Part shown: in pieces, positions 14,401 through 26,250 of the stretch
How positions within the stretch are numbered: position 1 is the stretch's first letter
Layout: each line of letters opens with the position of its first letter
DNA from: Helochares maculicollis
Taxonomy: Eukaryota > Arthropoda > Insecta > Coleoptera > Hydrophilidae
Length of the DNA stretch: 64,000 nucleotides
Reading direction: 5' to 3'
Assembly: GCA_033557835.1 (NCBI GenBank)
Contig: JAWQRO010000012.1
Coordinates: forward strand, 1 to 64,000
Program-made: the position numbers and the translations under genes
Notes under the pieces: model-generated
The model's input: only the letters and a program-made list of their open reading frames with translations
Database searches by the model: none
What the model was told of the DNA's origin: nothing

Positions 14401-16160
14401 AGCTGTTCTTCAAAACTGTAGTAGCCCAGAAAATTTTAGATTTTTGTCCAAGAGTTGCAAGTTTAGTAAATATTTATGTTACTTCCTTATCCAGAAGAAG
14501 GTCCGGGTTTTTTGTATTTGACTATATATAGTAATTCTGCTAAAGTGTTATTTGTGAACCTGAAGTGAGCTGCTGATTCATTGTGTTTAACTCCCCATCT
14601 CTTCAACCATGTTTCTAATTTTATAAAATATTATTATCAACAACAGATCAAGGTACGTAGTATCATTGGGATATAAGGTGGCCAGAACGTTATGTAATAT
14701 CATTTAATATGCATTTAATATCTAAGGAACAGCAATGGCCCCAGGATACCTAAAATCTACTAACTCAATTTAGTTTGCCTATAGCTGTCCAAGTGCTAAA
14801 AACCTAAAATAAAAGTACCAGTCTCAGCACTACAAAATCGTAAGTGTCATATCATTATACGTTTCGAATTTTAACTACTTAATATATATTATTTATATCG
14901 TAAAATAATGTCTTATTCTAACGAGTAAAATGATTAAATAATAAATAATATATTCATAAAAGTGCTAAAAATGAGGTGTTGTAATTTTTTTTGTAGAGAA
15001 ACTAGTCACGAAAAATATTTTTAAAAAGTCAGGTATTCGGGAACCATCTTGTTTGCTGCTAATGGTAAAGCAAAATGACAAATCTCCACACCTTAACCAA
15101 TATGTACAAAATCATATTCGAATGCTATAGTTTCCATCAAAATGTTCAATACTTGAGAACCCTTTTTTTTACTTTTTTCAAGTGAACATTTTAATTGAAC
15201 AATCACGTATTTTATATTGCACCAGTAATTATTGCCTGTTAAACTGATAAGACACAACAAACTATAGCGCTAGTTGTGCAGCATTGTGGAAATAAAGAAG
15301 TTATTTCCTTGAATTACTAACATACAACACAATTACAAATAATATACTTCATTGTGTATATTTACAGCACCCCCTAGAGCTTATGCCCAGTTAGTAGCAT
15401 TGATAGAAAGAGTTAAATATTATTTACTTATTGTATTGGACTTTTATATGAAATCAGTTATAAAGGCCTTTTTGTTGAGCTAATCAACGGGTCCCATATT
15501 CATTATTTACATCTTACCAAGTGAGCTCCTAACATCATTAGCTTGTTTTATGCCAGGTAGCTCCTGGACATATTTATTAGCATTAAACACCAGATTCAAG
15601 ACTTGTGTTGCATTTATAGTGAATAAGAGCGAAAGTAACATATAGTCGAAAATTATTTGTTTTATTAGATATTCACAGATAGAAATTAGTTTTCGTCTCT
15701 CATAAAATAGAATATTATAACCGGTTTTTAATTACACTGTTTGCCATACTAGACCAAAAGCGAAGGCCGTATTATTACAGCTTAGTCTCACAACAAATTT
15801 TTGCTGAAAGGTTCGCAGTTAGCAAATAACGATGTTAGGTTCTCGTTTTTAAACAATTTGGAATTTTTCTCAAACAATTTTGAAATGAACATGCAACCTT
15901 ATCAATGTGTACATGAGAGCTACTTAAAAATACCGCTTAAAACGGAAGGTCAAAAGTGACAACTAATAAAACATTAATTTCAACGAACGAAATCCAAACC
16001 CTGATTGGCGACAGTAAAACATAAATGAAAAGTACAAGCAATATAGATTATTAGATAAAATCGATAAATACAACTTTACGACAACCCACGTTTAATAAAA
16101 CATTAGTGTCTTTAAACAAATTTAAAGAAGCTATCGCGCTTTATTATATCATGAATAAAA
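11461..16160. other. AT-rich non-coding DNA
   Basis: No gene was seen. One weak exon-like segment on the plus strand (13,159-13,220) is open in frame 1, preceded by a short pyrimidine tract ending CGCAG and followed by GTAAAA. Its splice sites are mediocre, so I do not call it. The rest is AT-rich with many TAAT/ATTA words, as expected from composition. Confidence 0.55.
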
Positions 16161-16172
16161 TAAAAGATTTTA

Positions 16173-16929
16173 TCACTCTAAGTAAGTGATAAACGCTGTG
16201 TTATGTTCCTGATGCGCATTACGATAAAAGTAAGCGGCCATTGGCATCCATTTTATTTCATATTTGATGGAAAGTAGGAGTGCACAAACAATGAAGTGGC
16301 ATGTAAAGTAGGTTGGAGAGAAAAAAGAGGCACACGTACACAATTTAGATAACTCTTCAGCATAAAATATGTTAGGTGGTATCAGTAACTTTTGGGGACG
16401 TCCTCTAAATTTCAAATAATATCGTGACGTTTTGTAATAACTTAGACCAGAGCGACTTCTGTACCAATATTTCCGTCCCAGCGCGACACTTGCGTGTCTC
16501 AGACCGCAGAACTCTTGTCTCGTAAGTTGTGATCCGTCGTTCGACATACACGGAGGATGTTCTGGCATCGCCGTGATAACAACCGGCTACGGAACCCCGC
16601 GGGATTCCTATCTGTTCACGTGACCTATGCCCGCTCTTTTGCATCATAGCCCACATCATGAAATATTCTCCTTGGTCTTCATGCATTTGCCATTCGATTG
16701 TGCTAAAGTTTCTCTTTTCAAATTGCAAAAAACAACCGAGGAAAAAGTTAAGAAGGGGGAATACGAATGCTTTTTCAGGAAAAAAACAGTTTCAGAACTT
16801 TATTTTGTGGGAATAGCGCTATGCACACCTGAAAATGCAAATGGAGCCTGGGGATTTCATCGGAATCTCTTTGAATTTTTTTTCTTCAATCGCAACGTGA
16901 CAATAATCTTTTCACTAGAAACACAATGA
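16173..16929. other. G+C-richer island with overlapping open frames
   Basis: Composition is much more balanced than its surroundings, especially 16,440-16,640. Open frames of 131 codons (minus, 16,173-16,568), 107 codons (minus, 16,405-16,728) and 100 codons (plus, 16,627-16,929) overlap one another. That pattern usually reflects fewer stop codons in GC-richer DNA, not real genes. None shows a recognisable domain, and I found no matching splice sites. A GTGGGAA Su(H)-type word is present near 16,807. A regulatory island is the more likely reading; a short coding exon cannot be excluded. Confidence 0.3.
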
Positions 16930-17990
16930 TAATGTGTGCCTAAATGGTATGAAGACTCAATCAGTATTCCAAACAACAAGAACTACAAGTGTTGTCCATT
17001 CAATTTAGTAGCCGTGGATACGTAAGAATTTACATAAAACCAAGCTGAATCGTAAGTGGATTCGTGATGGTATTACTAGTTACAGTGGCTGAAGTTTTGA
17101 TTTTCGTAAGCACTTAGGTTTCGCAATTCCAGATATTGGGGAATCTCCGAAGAAACAGATAAACCGTTCTATAAAAAAATTCGTGCACAATAGAAATAAC
17201 ACCTCAGCCGTTATAGAATCGAACAACATCTCACACATTAGTTGAATTAATCAAAAAGCACTGCTATGGGCTAAAGCAAATATACGTTACACAAACCTCA
17301 ACTATTATAAAACTTCCACAGAAGTAACAGGCCATTAGAGCAAATGGCAAATAAAAATTGTGGTTAAACATAATCGTTATTTCACGTGCTTGTTTCAAAC
17401 TTCTAATTGAAAATAGGTGTCCATTTCAAATGAAAGCAATTAAAACTAACGATTAACACTCAAATGTATTTCTCCTAACGATTGCTCATTTAAATTCCAC
17501 TGATTTCCAAATACTCTAGTAAACAAACAAATTCAGTAGACAGTTGCCGGTTTTTTAACCCGAACTTACATAACTAACATTGCGTATTCACTAATGTACA
17601 AGCAGGATGACTTCGCTTTGCCGAAACTAATTAATACTAAATTATTATTTTTATACCGCTTGACTTGCCATAACTTTTTGAACTAACCAGTTAAATCAGC
17701 CATCAACAACCCCGCACAAAACCTAACGAACTAGCAAAATTTTTCTACTCACGTAGATAATTATATTCCGGCGTCCAACCTGCTAGATTCCTCGTACAGC
17801 CTCCAAAATTCAAATTAATCACTTTAACGAACACATTAATCGACAGGTAACCTTGTGTATATACACATAGAATAGAACTGACCCTGGATCGCGGTTTTCT
17901 GGTGCAACATTTTCTTTTAAAATGCTTGTGCCCACCTTTTTAACTCTTTTCGCTTTCCTTAATGTGCCGTAACGACGTTTAAGGTACCTG
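16930..17990. other. Gene-free DNA, mixed composition
   Basis: No gene was recognised. Composition is AT-rich to about 17,550 and more varied after that, leading into the island at 18.0 kb. Confidence 0.5.
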
Positions 17991-18185
17991 TTATCTGAAT
18001 TTTATGGCACCTTACATAAATTTCCCTTTCTGTTCAGGTTACGTCCTGTTGTGCAAGACCGGCTCGGATGCGAAGGGGTTGAGTTATATTACCCGGATGT
18101 TTTTTACAGGAAATTTTACGGTCTCATTGTGTCCTATGGTTAAGCATGTGATTCTCGCATCGAAACTTGCTTCCAAGTCAGTTTA
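17991..18185. promoter_or_regulatory. Candidate regulatory island with posterior-Hox/Caudal-type words
   Basis: TTTTATGGC at 18,000-18,008 and TTTTACGG at about 18,114 match posterior-Hox/Caudal-type sites, and CCGTAACGACG lies just upstream. Between them a pyrimidine tract ending TTCTGTTCAG (about 18,037) makes a fair splice acceptor, followed by an open plus-strand frame to 18,186. No good donor or stop context supports an exon, so the regulatory reading is preferred. Confidence 0.3.
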
Positions 18186-21100
18186 GTTTAGTTGGTAGTT
18201 TTGTTAGCATTTAAAAAGCATACCATTTAAAAACTCAGTGCGTTATTGTTGCTTGTTCGCAATGGAACAATCGATTTATCGATTAGTAGCCGCACTTTAG
18301 TTCTTTGATTTGTATTTATAATTATATTTGCACTCAACTTCAAGCGCTTCATCCCTAAGAAGTAAGTTATTTGAACTATTTTGTATTTATGTTAGCAACA
18401 TTTACCTCCTATTTCTTACAAGTTATTTTCAACAATTTCTTGCGTATTCGTTCATGAATTTTTTACATGCAGTTAGCAGCGGTGCAGAATCGTGAGGCAT
18501 TTTGTAGGTGTGGTAAAAAATGTATCACGTAGCTTCATTTTCTGTTGATATAGGGTTTTGGTGACAATGAACTTCGTTGGCATTAGATTAGAATCACATG
18601 GAGGTAGAGTAGCGAGGGTGCAAAGGCAAGGGATTGAAAACAAAAAGGTTATTTTACAAAATAAGCAGGGTACATATTCTTGCAGTATACACGCCCTATC
18701 CTCGAAATAACTTCCTATCCACCTTCTATGCTGATGACCAAAGTGGATATATCCACGCATCAGCTTATCTACCGCTGCGTTAGTTTCAATGCGGATGTGT
18801 GTTTTACCCTTGATCAAAATGTTTCCATGAGAATATGTGCAATTCAAATACAAAGTTTTAATTAGAAGGGCGTTTAGGTCTAAACTACCTTTGTCTACGT
18901 ATAACTAATTTCCTCAACTAAATTTTAAGTCAACTGAAACCAATATTTGTGTTTTTGCATAAAATATCTTAAGCTTATCAACGACGAAAACCGTACATAA
19001 GTTTCATGTCATGGAAATATTTAACCATGTGAGGAAATAAATTGATAAGAAATGACAAAAGCAAAAGTTTGGTTGATCATTTTTGTATCAATTGTTTTTC
19101 GTGATTCATTTATATTAGTAGAACGAAAATTTTAAATGTCTAATCAACATTAATGAAATACTGCATGACATTCATAGCTTAAATACAGGTAAAACTTTGT
19201 ACTATTCTTATTTTGGTAAAATATAATATACGAGAATATGAAAACTAAAGCTCCAATTCACACATCTCAACTCAGGTTGTCCAGACATTTGAATATTAAG
19301 TTTCATCTTGAATATATGTCCAATCAATTTAATGGATTAAAGTGGTACTAAAATAAATAGAAAAAGAGCAGTTGGGCTCATGTTAATCTAAATATTGCTA
19401 GCAATGCGTAATAAATTCGCTAGTAGTAAAAATATTGAGCGACTCCACTACACATTTACATTAACATATAGTAAAGCAATTCTGGTAGATTCAGCATTTA
19501 CTAATGAGTCACGAGCGCATCTCTTTTGATTTTTTACATACATAAGCAATTCTATTTTATGCTTAAAAATGTAAAAAATTATTGTTAGGTTTCTCCAAAG
19601 CTTTTATATTTGTTTATGAATCGCGGGTGAAATTCCATTTGATCGCAGAACAGTTCTTTCATTATATTCTACAATAATGTGATTTGTAATTCCTATTGGA
19701 GACTGTCAATTAATTTTTAAAAATATTTTTGGGGCAAAAATGGACGCTTTTTAGGAAATTATGCTTAAACGCAACTGCTAGACACTATTTAAACTCTGCA
19801 AGGTTCTTTTGCAATCTTTAAAAACAACTTGGACCGTGGATGCTTTAAGAAGAGTGTATCTTATTAATTTAATGATTATAATAACACATATTACTGTGGA
19901 TTTTTAGTAAATTTCATAGAATATTTAACAAGTAACTAATTGTACTATCTTATACCTCTTTTTTAATTACGTATGCTTTGTATTTAGATTTTTTTGTGTA
20001 AAAAAACTGTAAATGATGATCTAAGTTGAGTGGGTGAAGAGTTCATAAATATAAGAAGCTTTGTTTACGCTCTTAATTGAGCGCGAAGCCGTAACCGGCT
20101 GGGCCGAGCAACGCAATTTAGTTAAGGGTAACGGAATTACACTTGAGTATCTGTGAATCTTACCAGATATTCTATAATTTTTTTAATTCATATAATGATG
20201 GTCACTTATTACTCTAGCAATTTAGATCGACACTTAAGATTTCTAAATATTCTTTACTCTAAAGGAGTTGTTTCTCTGCCGGAATTTTCATCAACTATTT
20301 CCTTGTTTTAGCAGTCTTTTCCTTAACTGCACTTTATTTGTTTTGTGATATTACTAGTACATACATAAACTGACAACATAGTAGATATAGTCTTCATTTT
20401 GGATCATTTTTTCATTCTAAACTGCAACTGTAGCTGTATTTCGTGTTTGTTACTATCTATCTATACATTTCTGTGAACTTTTATTTAACCAATATTTTCT
20501 TATAAACATCTAGCTTGAAAATATTGAAATGAGACGAATTGAATATTTATTGTAAATTTTATCTGTAATGTATTAGTTTTTCTCAACACCTACACTAAAT
20601 TTTCAATAGTTTTTGTTTATCTTATTTAAACTTATTACTTTGTTAGTAAGTTTGTTTTTTTATATTATTAAGGTATATTAATCTAAGAAAGAAGCAATTG
20701 TGTAACACAATGAGTATGGTACAGTGTTTTCTTAATTAGATATGCTAAAGCTCACACCTAATTTAACTTAGTGAGATTAAATCTAAGTGTGTTTTAAGCA
20801 AAAGAAGTATTTTTCACTATATAATATTAAAATAGTACTTGCTTGTGTTTCATTTTAACGAATTTATTTTAACTGCTTGCTCAGAAAAATAGCTGATAAA
20901 CATATCAAACATTTCACAAAGGGACAACTACTAACAAATTTTTTATTAAATACTCTAAACTCATCAGTTAACTTTCACAAAATTTTTAATTAATAATAAT
21001 TCTTTTGAAATTAAACTCTAACGTATTGTAATTTTATGTTATTTATACACTATTAAAATCATGAACTATCGAGACTAAACAAACATTATTTTTGCTGCGC

Positions 21101-23400
21101 TATTTCATAATTATTTTCCTTTCTATGTGCTTTAGGCTTGATTCATTTTTATTGGCGAACTGTAGTGAAGTAAAATCATTGTCCAAAAAATAGTCTAGCA
21201 TTAATAGATAATTAAATAAAGATAGCTCTGCCTGTGATGTTCTTAGCATTTCTTTATGTTTACCTGACTCGATATATTTTTCTGTGTATAATATGAATCA
21301 CAAAAATCAGATTTTGATTAATGGAACCCAGTCTAATCATTTTTATGCAGCATAACGTTTTGGTCTATTGTAATGTCTCGTTATAGCAGAAACATACTTG
21401 AGCACTTGGTATTTATACTCTTAAATATGGGGCAGTTTTGCACTAAAATGCAAACTGTTGTCATTACATATCTTTGCTGCGACATCAATTTTGGAAAAAT
21501 TGGAATCGAAAATATTTCTTTTGTAGCCAAATACATGCTTTCAACAACTCCACACGAATATTTATAGTTAAAAATAACCTCATTTATTTTTTATCAATAT
21601 CTATGCAAGAATTTGATAAATTTAGTGGCGTTTGTTTCATTTATTAATAAATCGTTTAAATAATAGCCAACGTATAATGAAAAATATTGAAGTTGTTTTA
21701 AAAATAGAAAGTGCGGCTAGTGTCCAATAAATCTCCTTTCAAATTTAAATCTTCTTTAGATATTTCTTCAGATACACTTATATGGGTTTCGTCTAAACTA
21801 CTATTCAATACATTTTGATATTCATCAATTGAATTGGTCGTTATTTGGATTTTTTAGAAATGAACAATAAACAAAATATTTTCCCAGTAATAAAAGTACG
21901 AGAAGATTTTGTCTTGTGCCTACTTAGATGTAGCAACTCAGGTTAAATGCATCTAATATAATGAGCACGGTAAAGTATAAAAGTTCACTCATCAGTACTC
22001 TGTAGTCAAAGACTCTGACAATCTCTAAATACACATATTCACAATAATTATCTTTTCAGTTCAAGTCACAAACAAAGAAGGACTATTGTAAAATTAACAA
22101 TATTTAAAATTTTGAGTTTACAAAAAAAATTTAAAGTCTGATTTCTCAAACAGATAATTAAAATTATTATTATTTTGTGTGTTAATAGTATTATCAAAAA
22201 TTTCGAATTCATATAAAACCACGCTTAAGCAAAATCTATAGTTAGCAAAGTATATGACAAAGCAGCATTTAAAATTTTAAGTATCATCGACAATAAAAGT
22301 ACAATAAATCGTAAATTAATAATAAATGATAAAATATGTCATTATAATTGATTTTAGCAACAAGCGAGCTGTGTTAAATTTTAGAATACTTGTTTTAATA
22401 TGAATTTGCACAAATGTGCAGGCAATGGATCCCCGTTGCAATAAAAAGTTGAGTCTTTGGATGCTTCACATACAACCAGTTAGCATTTAAACTAAATAGC
22501 ATATTCTGCCTCCTCACAATAATAGTATATAAATTCTAAAATCAAGAAAAAAGCGTTCAAGTCAACTTTAGAAAAGTGGTTTCAGAAAACCCAATTTGAA
22601 ACTAACTTCTTTAAAACACTAATATTTTGCTATAACCGTTATCATTTATTTATCTAATTTACTTAAACTTAAACTATTCATTGCTAATATTTCTGCAAAA
22701 ATCTAATTGTAGTTATTTATAAGAATTTTTTATTTTCATTTATTCGTCACATTCTAGTTTTTGTCCATTTTGCAACATTTATGTCGTCAAGAATTATTCT
22801 TAATACCTCAAATTTTTAATAACCAATTTTTTTACACATAATTTTTTTCTACAGATTTCACTTTAATTTTATATATTAAACGCTAAAGGAAACTTGCGAA
22901 ATTAAGGACTCCTTTGTTTTAAGTTATTATGCCTATTGATACATATTTGCTTAGGTTGCCATTTTATGTTATCAAAAAGGCTTTTCGATCAAAACTTGAT
23001 GTTGAGACTTTCATCTCATCTACTCCACTTTTTTATGGTTTTCCAGCCACAGTTGATAGTTATGCTGTTATTTTTAAAATCACATGATTTGGTAATGAAC
23101 ATTTATTGGATTGTTTCTTAGAAGTTTGCTAGGATTTTGACAGATTATTCAATTACATGCATTATATATATCGCAAAAAACGTACTAAGAAAATATATCC
23201 TATGGCTCATTTTAAAGCCCATTAGTGATTTTAAAAATCGCTTATTCTTTGCCCTTATTGGAAAATTTCAAAATGTCAAACACTTTTTGCATAGGATCAT
23301 TTTCCTACCAGTTTTATTTTTATTGAAAACACTCTAGGATAGTATACAAACTGCGAACTTATATTGGCTGGCATCGAATATGAAAACTGCTCAATCGGAA
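18186..23400. other. Long AT-rich gene-free tract
   Basis: Over 5 kb of AT-rich DNA lacks a supportable gene. A 126-codon minus frame at 18,473-18,853 has no recognisable domain and sits in a locally GC-richer patch. A small CG-containing patch near 20,080-20,130 stands out slightly. Nothing else was seen. Confidence 0.6.
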
Positions 23401-23409
23401 TACAAAAAC

Positions 23410-23800
23410 TCTCCAGTTCAGAAAAAATCGCTCGAATGAACGTGAAAAAAGTGAAAACGGGGGACCAAATTGTGTCGATTCTATAAATATTCTATCTGTT
23501 GTCGAAATCATGAGACGTAGGAAGAATTGTTACGAATCATGAGCGACCATTGATTTATTAAGCGTTTTCACTGTCAATGAACGACCTTCGGTGTTGTAAA
23601 CAGCGGTTAACGGGCGCGTGTCGCCGCCTCGCCATAAAATCATGTTTTATGGCCGCGTTACATCATGTTGCGTCCTGACCCACTTCCCCAAGACACCAAA
23701 CATACAAAACAGCCGCCATCAGGAGAAGCTTAATCTTATTATTTTTTTCGCCGTCAGATGGATGTATCTCTGGAAATGGCTTGCCATTACACGACGCACA
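23410..23800. promoter_or_regulatory. Candidate Polycomb-response-like / Hox-responsive element
   Basis: This compact, complex, CG-containing island lies in AT-rich DNA. It holds several PHO-type GCCAT words: both arms of the inverted repeat at 23,631-23,653, GCCGCCATC near 23,712 and TGCCATTA near 23,783. The same inverted-repeat arms read TTTTATGGC, a Caudal/Abd-B-type site. PHO sites cluster in insect Polycomb response elements, and Hox-locus elements combine the two. I do not see strong GAGA-factor runs, which weakens the call. It may instead be an ordinary enhancer. Confidence 0.35.
23631..23653. repeat. Perfect inverted repeat, arms GCCATAAAA / TTTTATGGC
   Basis: Nine-base arms (23,631-23,639 and 23,645-23,653) match perfectly around a TCATG spacer. 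Each arm is a joined PHO core (GCCAT) and Hox/Caudal-type core (TTTATGGC). The symmetry would suit a dimeric or paired binding arrangement. Confidence 0.6.
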
Positions 23801-24059
23801 TACACATACTTCACGGATTAAACGAATCTTCTTCGCCTTCCTTCTTGTAAGCGGCTTTCTTTAAATTTTAAGTAAGCTGTTTTGCATCCTTTTTTGCTCA
23901 TATATTTCGGGTTTATATGTAGAAGGTATTACGAATTTTGGATTAGCTCGTATGAAATGTAGGTGGAGGTGTCCTGAGTAATGTGTTAAATTTACATAAT
24001 GCACAACATTGCGCTTGATAATGGTGATGAAGGTTAATAGAGCGTCTTTAATAAACACA

Positions 24060-24330
24060 TTAACCCCACTTCATCCCTTGAAAGAGGTTCACCGGACCCA
24101 ATTAAGTAAATAGCTTCACGGAGCGGCCAAACTGCCGTCATCTATCAAGTTACCTCAGCACAATTGTAACGAAGCAAGGTGAAGTCATATGACCTCGGAA
24201 TTTTCATACTGCTTTTGATCTCTTGCCCAGAGATAATTAAGTTATGCCATGGTTAAGTAAGTGCCTATCCCAAATCAAATTGTAGGGGTTTTACAGCTTC
24301 AATATTTTTGTTCCTCGTTGTCCTAGTTTC
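24060..24330. promoter_or_regulatory. Island with nuclear-receptor-like half sites
   Basis: AGGTTCA near 24,086 and an imperfect palindrome at 24,177-24,195 (AGGTGA, then AAGTCA-TA-TGACCT) resemble ecdysone-receptor/nuclear-receptor half sites. GTCATATGAC at 24,184-24,193 is perfectly symmetrical. Immediately downstream (24,370-24,510) degenerate CTCAT/TTCAT words recur about every 20 bases, possibly an eroded tandem repeat. Confidence 0.25.
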
Positions 24331-24639
24331 CCTTTTCCAGGCACCTTACACTCATGGTGCTGCTTTTTCGCGATCTTAGCTCATCATAGTCTCATTCTTA
24401 ACTCATCGCATTAGAACTCATGGCATTTTTGTTCATCATGTCTTAGTTTAAGACTTCTGCTAATCGTAATCTTAAGAATTCACATTTTTAGCTCATTTAC
24501 GTTGTAGCTCATCACAAAACTTTTTCACACCCTACACACTTCAATCTTTTCGCAATTTTCTCTTCTTGTATTCTACAAATTTCTCGTTTTGTAAATTCAG
24601 AAGACGCGATCGTTTAATATAAGATATATATACGACGTC

Positions 24640-26250
24640 CTTATTAAGAGTTAAACGGAGAAAAGAAGACTACTTTCATAATAAGATTCATAAAAATTGC
24701 ATGGACGTTTCGTATTCAAGAGGGTGACGTATTCCTTGAAAGTTGCATGCAAGTTAAATAAGGATGGCGGTGAATGCAGTATTGACACGATGCGTGCGCA
24801 TCTCCCAGCAGCCCAATCCTGCCGTCCCACAGCACGATGCGTCCATAAGAAAGAAGAGTTGATGGGAATGTTCGACCGCTGCAACTTCCTATGCATTTCT
24901 GATCGATGCAAATGGTTGCCAATAAAATTATATTCACTAATTTCGCAGCAGATTTGATTTTCTCAGTTACGTCTTACGCATATCGGGTTGAAAGGATAAC
25001 CATAATCTCATGATTAGATATATTTAAAATATGAGTATGATCAGATCGCATCAAATGAACCTCATTCGAACATGCTAGTATGAGCTAGTATTTTCACATC
25101 TATGCGTCGCCCTTGCGTAAAGTTATATTCAGCGCTCATCATAAGAAAAAATGTTAAGTGCGTCTTAATCACACACAATTTATAGTCCTCGGTGGGTTAT
25201 GTCTTATATGTATACGTTAAGGCGATTAAAATTTATCAACAAAGTTATACAGAAGTCATACATAAGTCTCGGAGAAACCAGACTGTCTTATCGACACCAT
25301 ATGTTCATTATGACTCCGTACTCTCAACTGGGCGATGGGGATTAGTTTCTCAGCAGAAGCATTAGTTTGAAAAGTTTCCCGGAGTAAAAAGCGATCAAAT
25401 TATCTCAGCTTCAGCGAGGATTTGCACAAAATTGAAAAAGTTTTAATACGTTTCTTATATAGAATAACTTAAATTACTTTTTGTAAGTTTGTCTGACCTG
25501 AAAGTACATTAAGCCACAGGCAAGAGAAAATTTACTGCGCCTCCAAGAGTATATGCGGAAGAAACATTCTAGGGAATTTAATAATTTTGCATTCTAATGG
25601 AACTCGTTGCTGCAAATGTAACTTTGACTCATCTAATTTATCTAAGGTAAAACTCCTGCTTTTTTTGCTCAGCGCTTGTTAAGCGTAAGCCAGCCAAGTT
25701 TATATTTAGCCAAGCTTCCTGGTTATTGAGCATCTTGAATTCGTATTGTACAAATGTTGCGCAAAATTTAATTCTTCTCAAGTATCTCGTAAACTGCTCG
25801 AATTATGAAATAAATGCTTTCGCGGAGCAATTTTCGGAATTTTAAGCCGGCGAATGTTCAGCAGATGGTCCCAAATTGACTTACTCACAACTAATTATAT
25901 TTTCGGAGTATTTTACAAATAATTCCTGCAAGTAACCCTTCCCGAATGATGCTGGCAATTAGATCCCGCATCACATCTTCACCCTATAAGAACCACCTGC
26001 ACGTTGCAATTAACGGGCTTTGCAAAGACCAGGCTTTTGCTTAATTAGGCTTGGCGCAGTGCTAAGATTATTTGTGCAACTGAACCAGTCGTCTTATTTG
26101 CACATGTTTCCCCGACTTCATTGCAACAGCTTATAGTTCGCATACTCCCCATATTAAATTCAAAGAGATTTTGAACTGTTTTGTTGGCCATGCTGTTTTC
26201 TTGGCTTGCAACACTTATGATTGGTAATACAGGCACAATATTTTGATTAT
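24640..26250. other. Moderately G+C-rich, complex gene-free island
   Basis: The stretch is more complex than its flanks, with overlapping short open frames near 24,650-24,957 that look like composition effects. It holds a GGATTA (Bicoid/Orthodenticle-type) word near 25,340 and CTGCACG/CACCTGCACG words near 25,996. I recognise no protein. It is probably regulatory DNA. Confidence 0.3.

Noticed and set aside
15361..15380. CTCF-like CACCCCCTAGAG
   Set aside because: The essential GGCGC end of the core is missing.
16173..16568. 131-codon minus-strand open frame as a gene
   Set aside because: It sits in a GC-richer island where stops are rarer, overlaps other frames of similar length on both strands, and shows no recognisable domain or splice context.
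18473..18853. 126-codon minus-strand open frame as a gene
   Set aside because: Composition is unremarkable, no domain or signal was recognised, and this length is near the chance maximum for the window.
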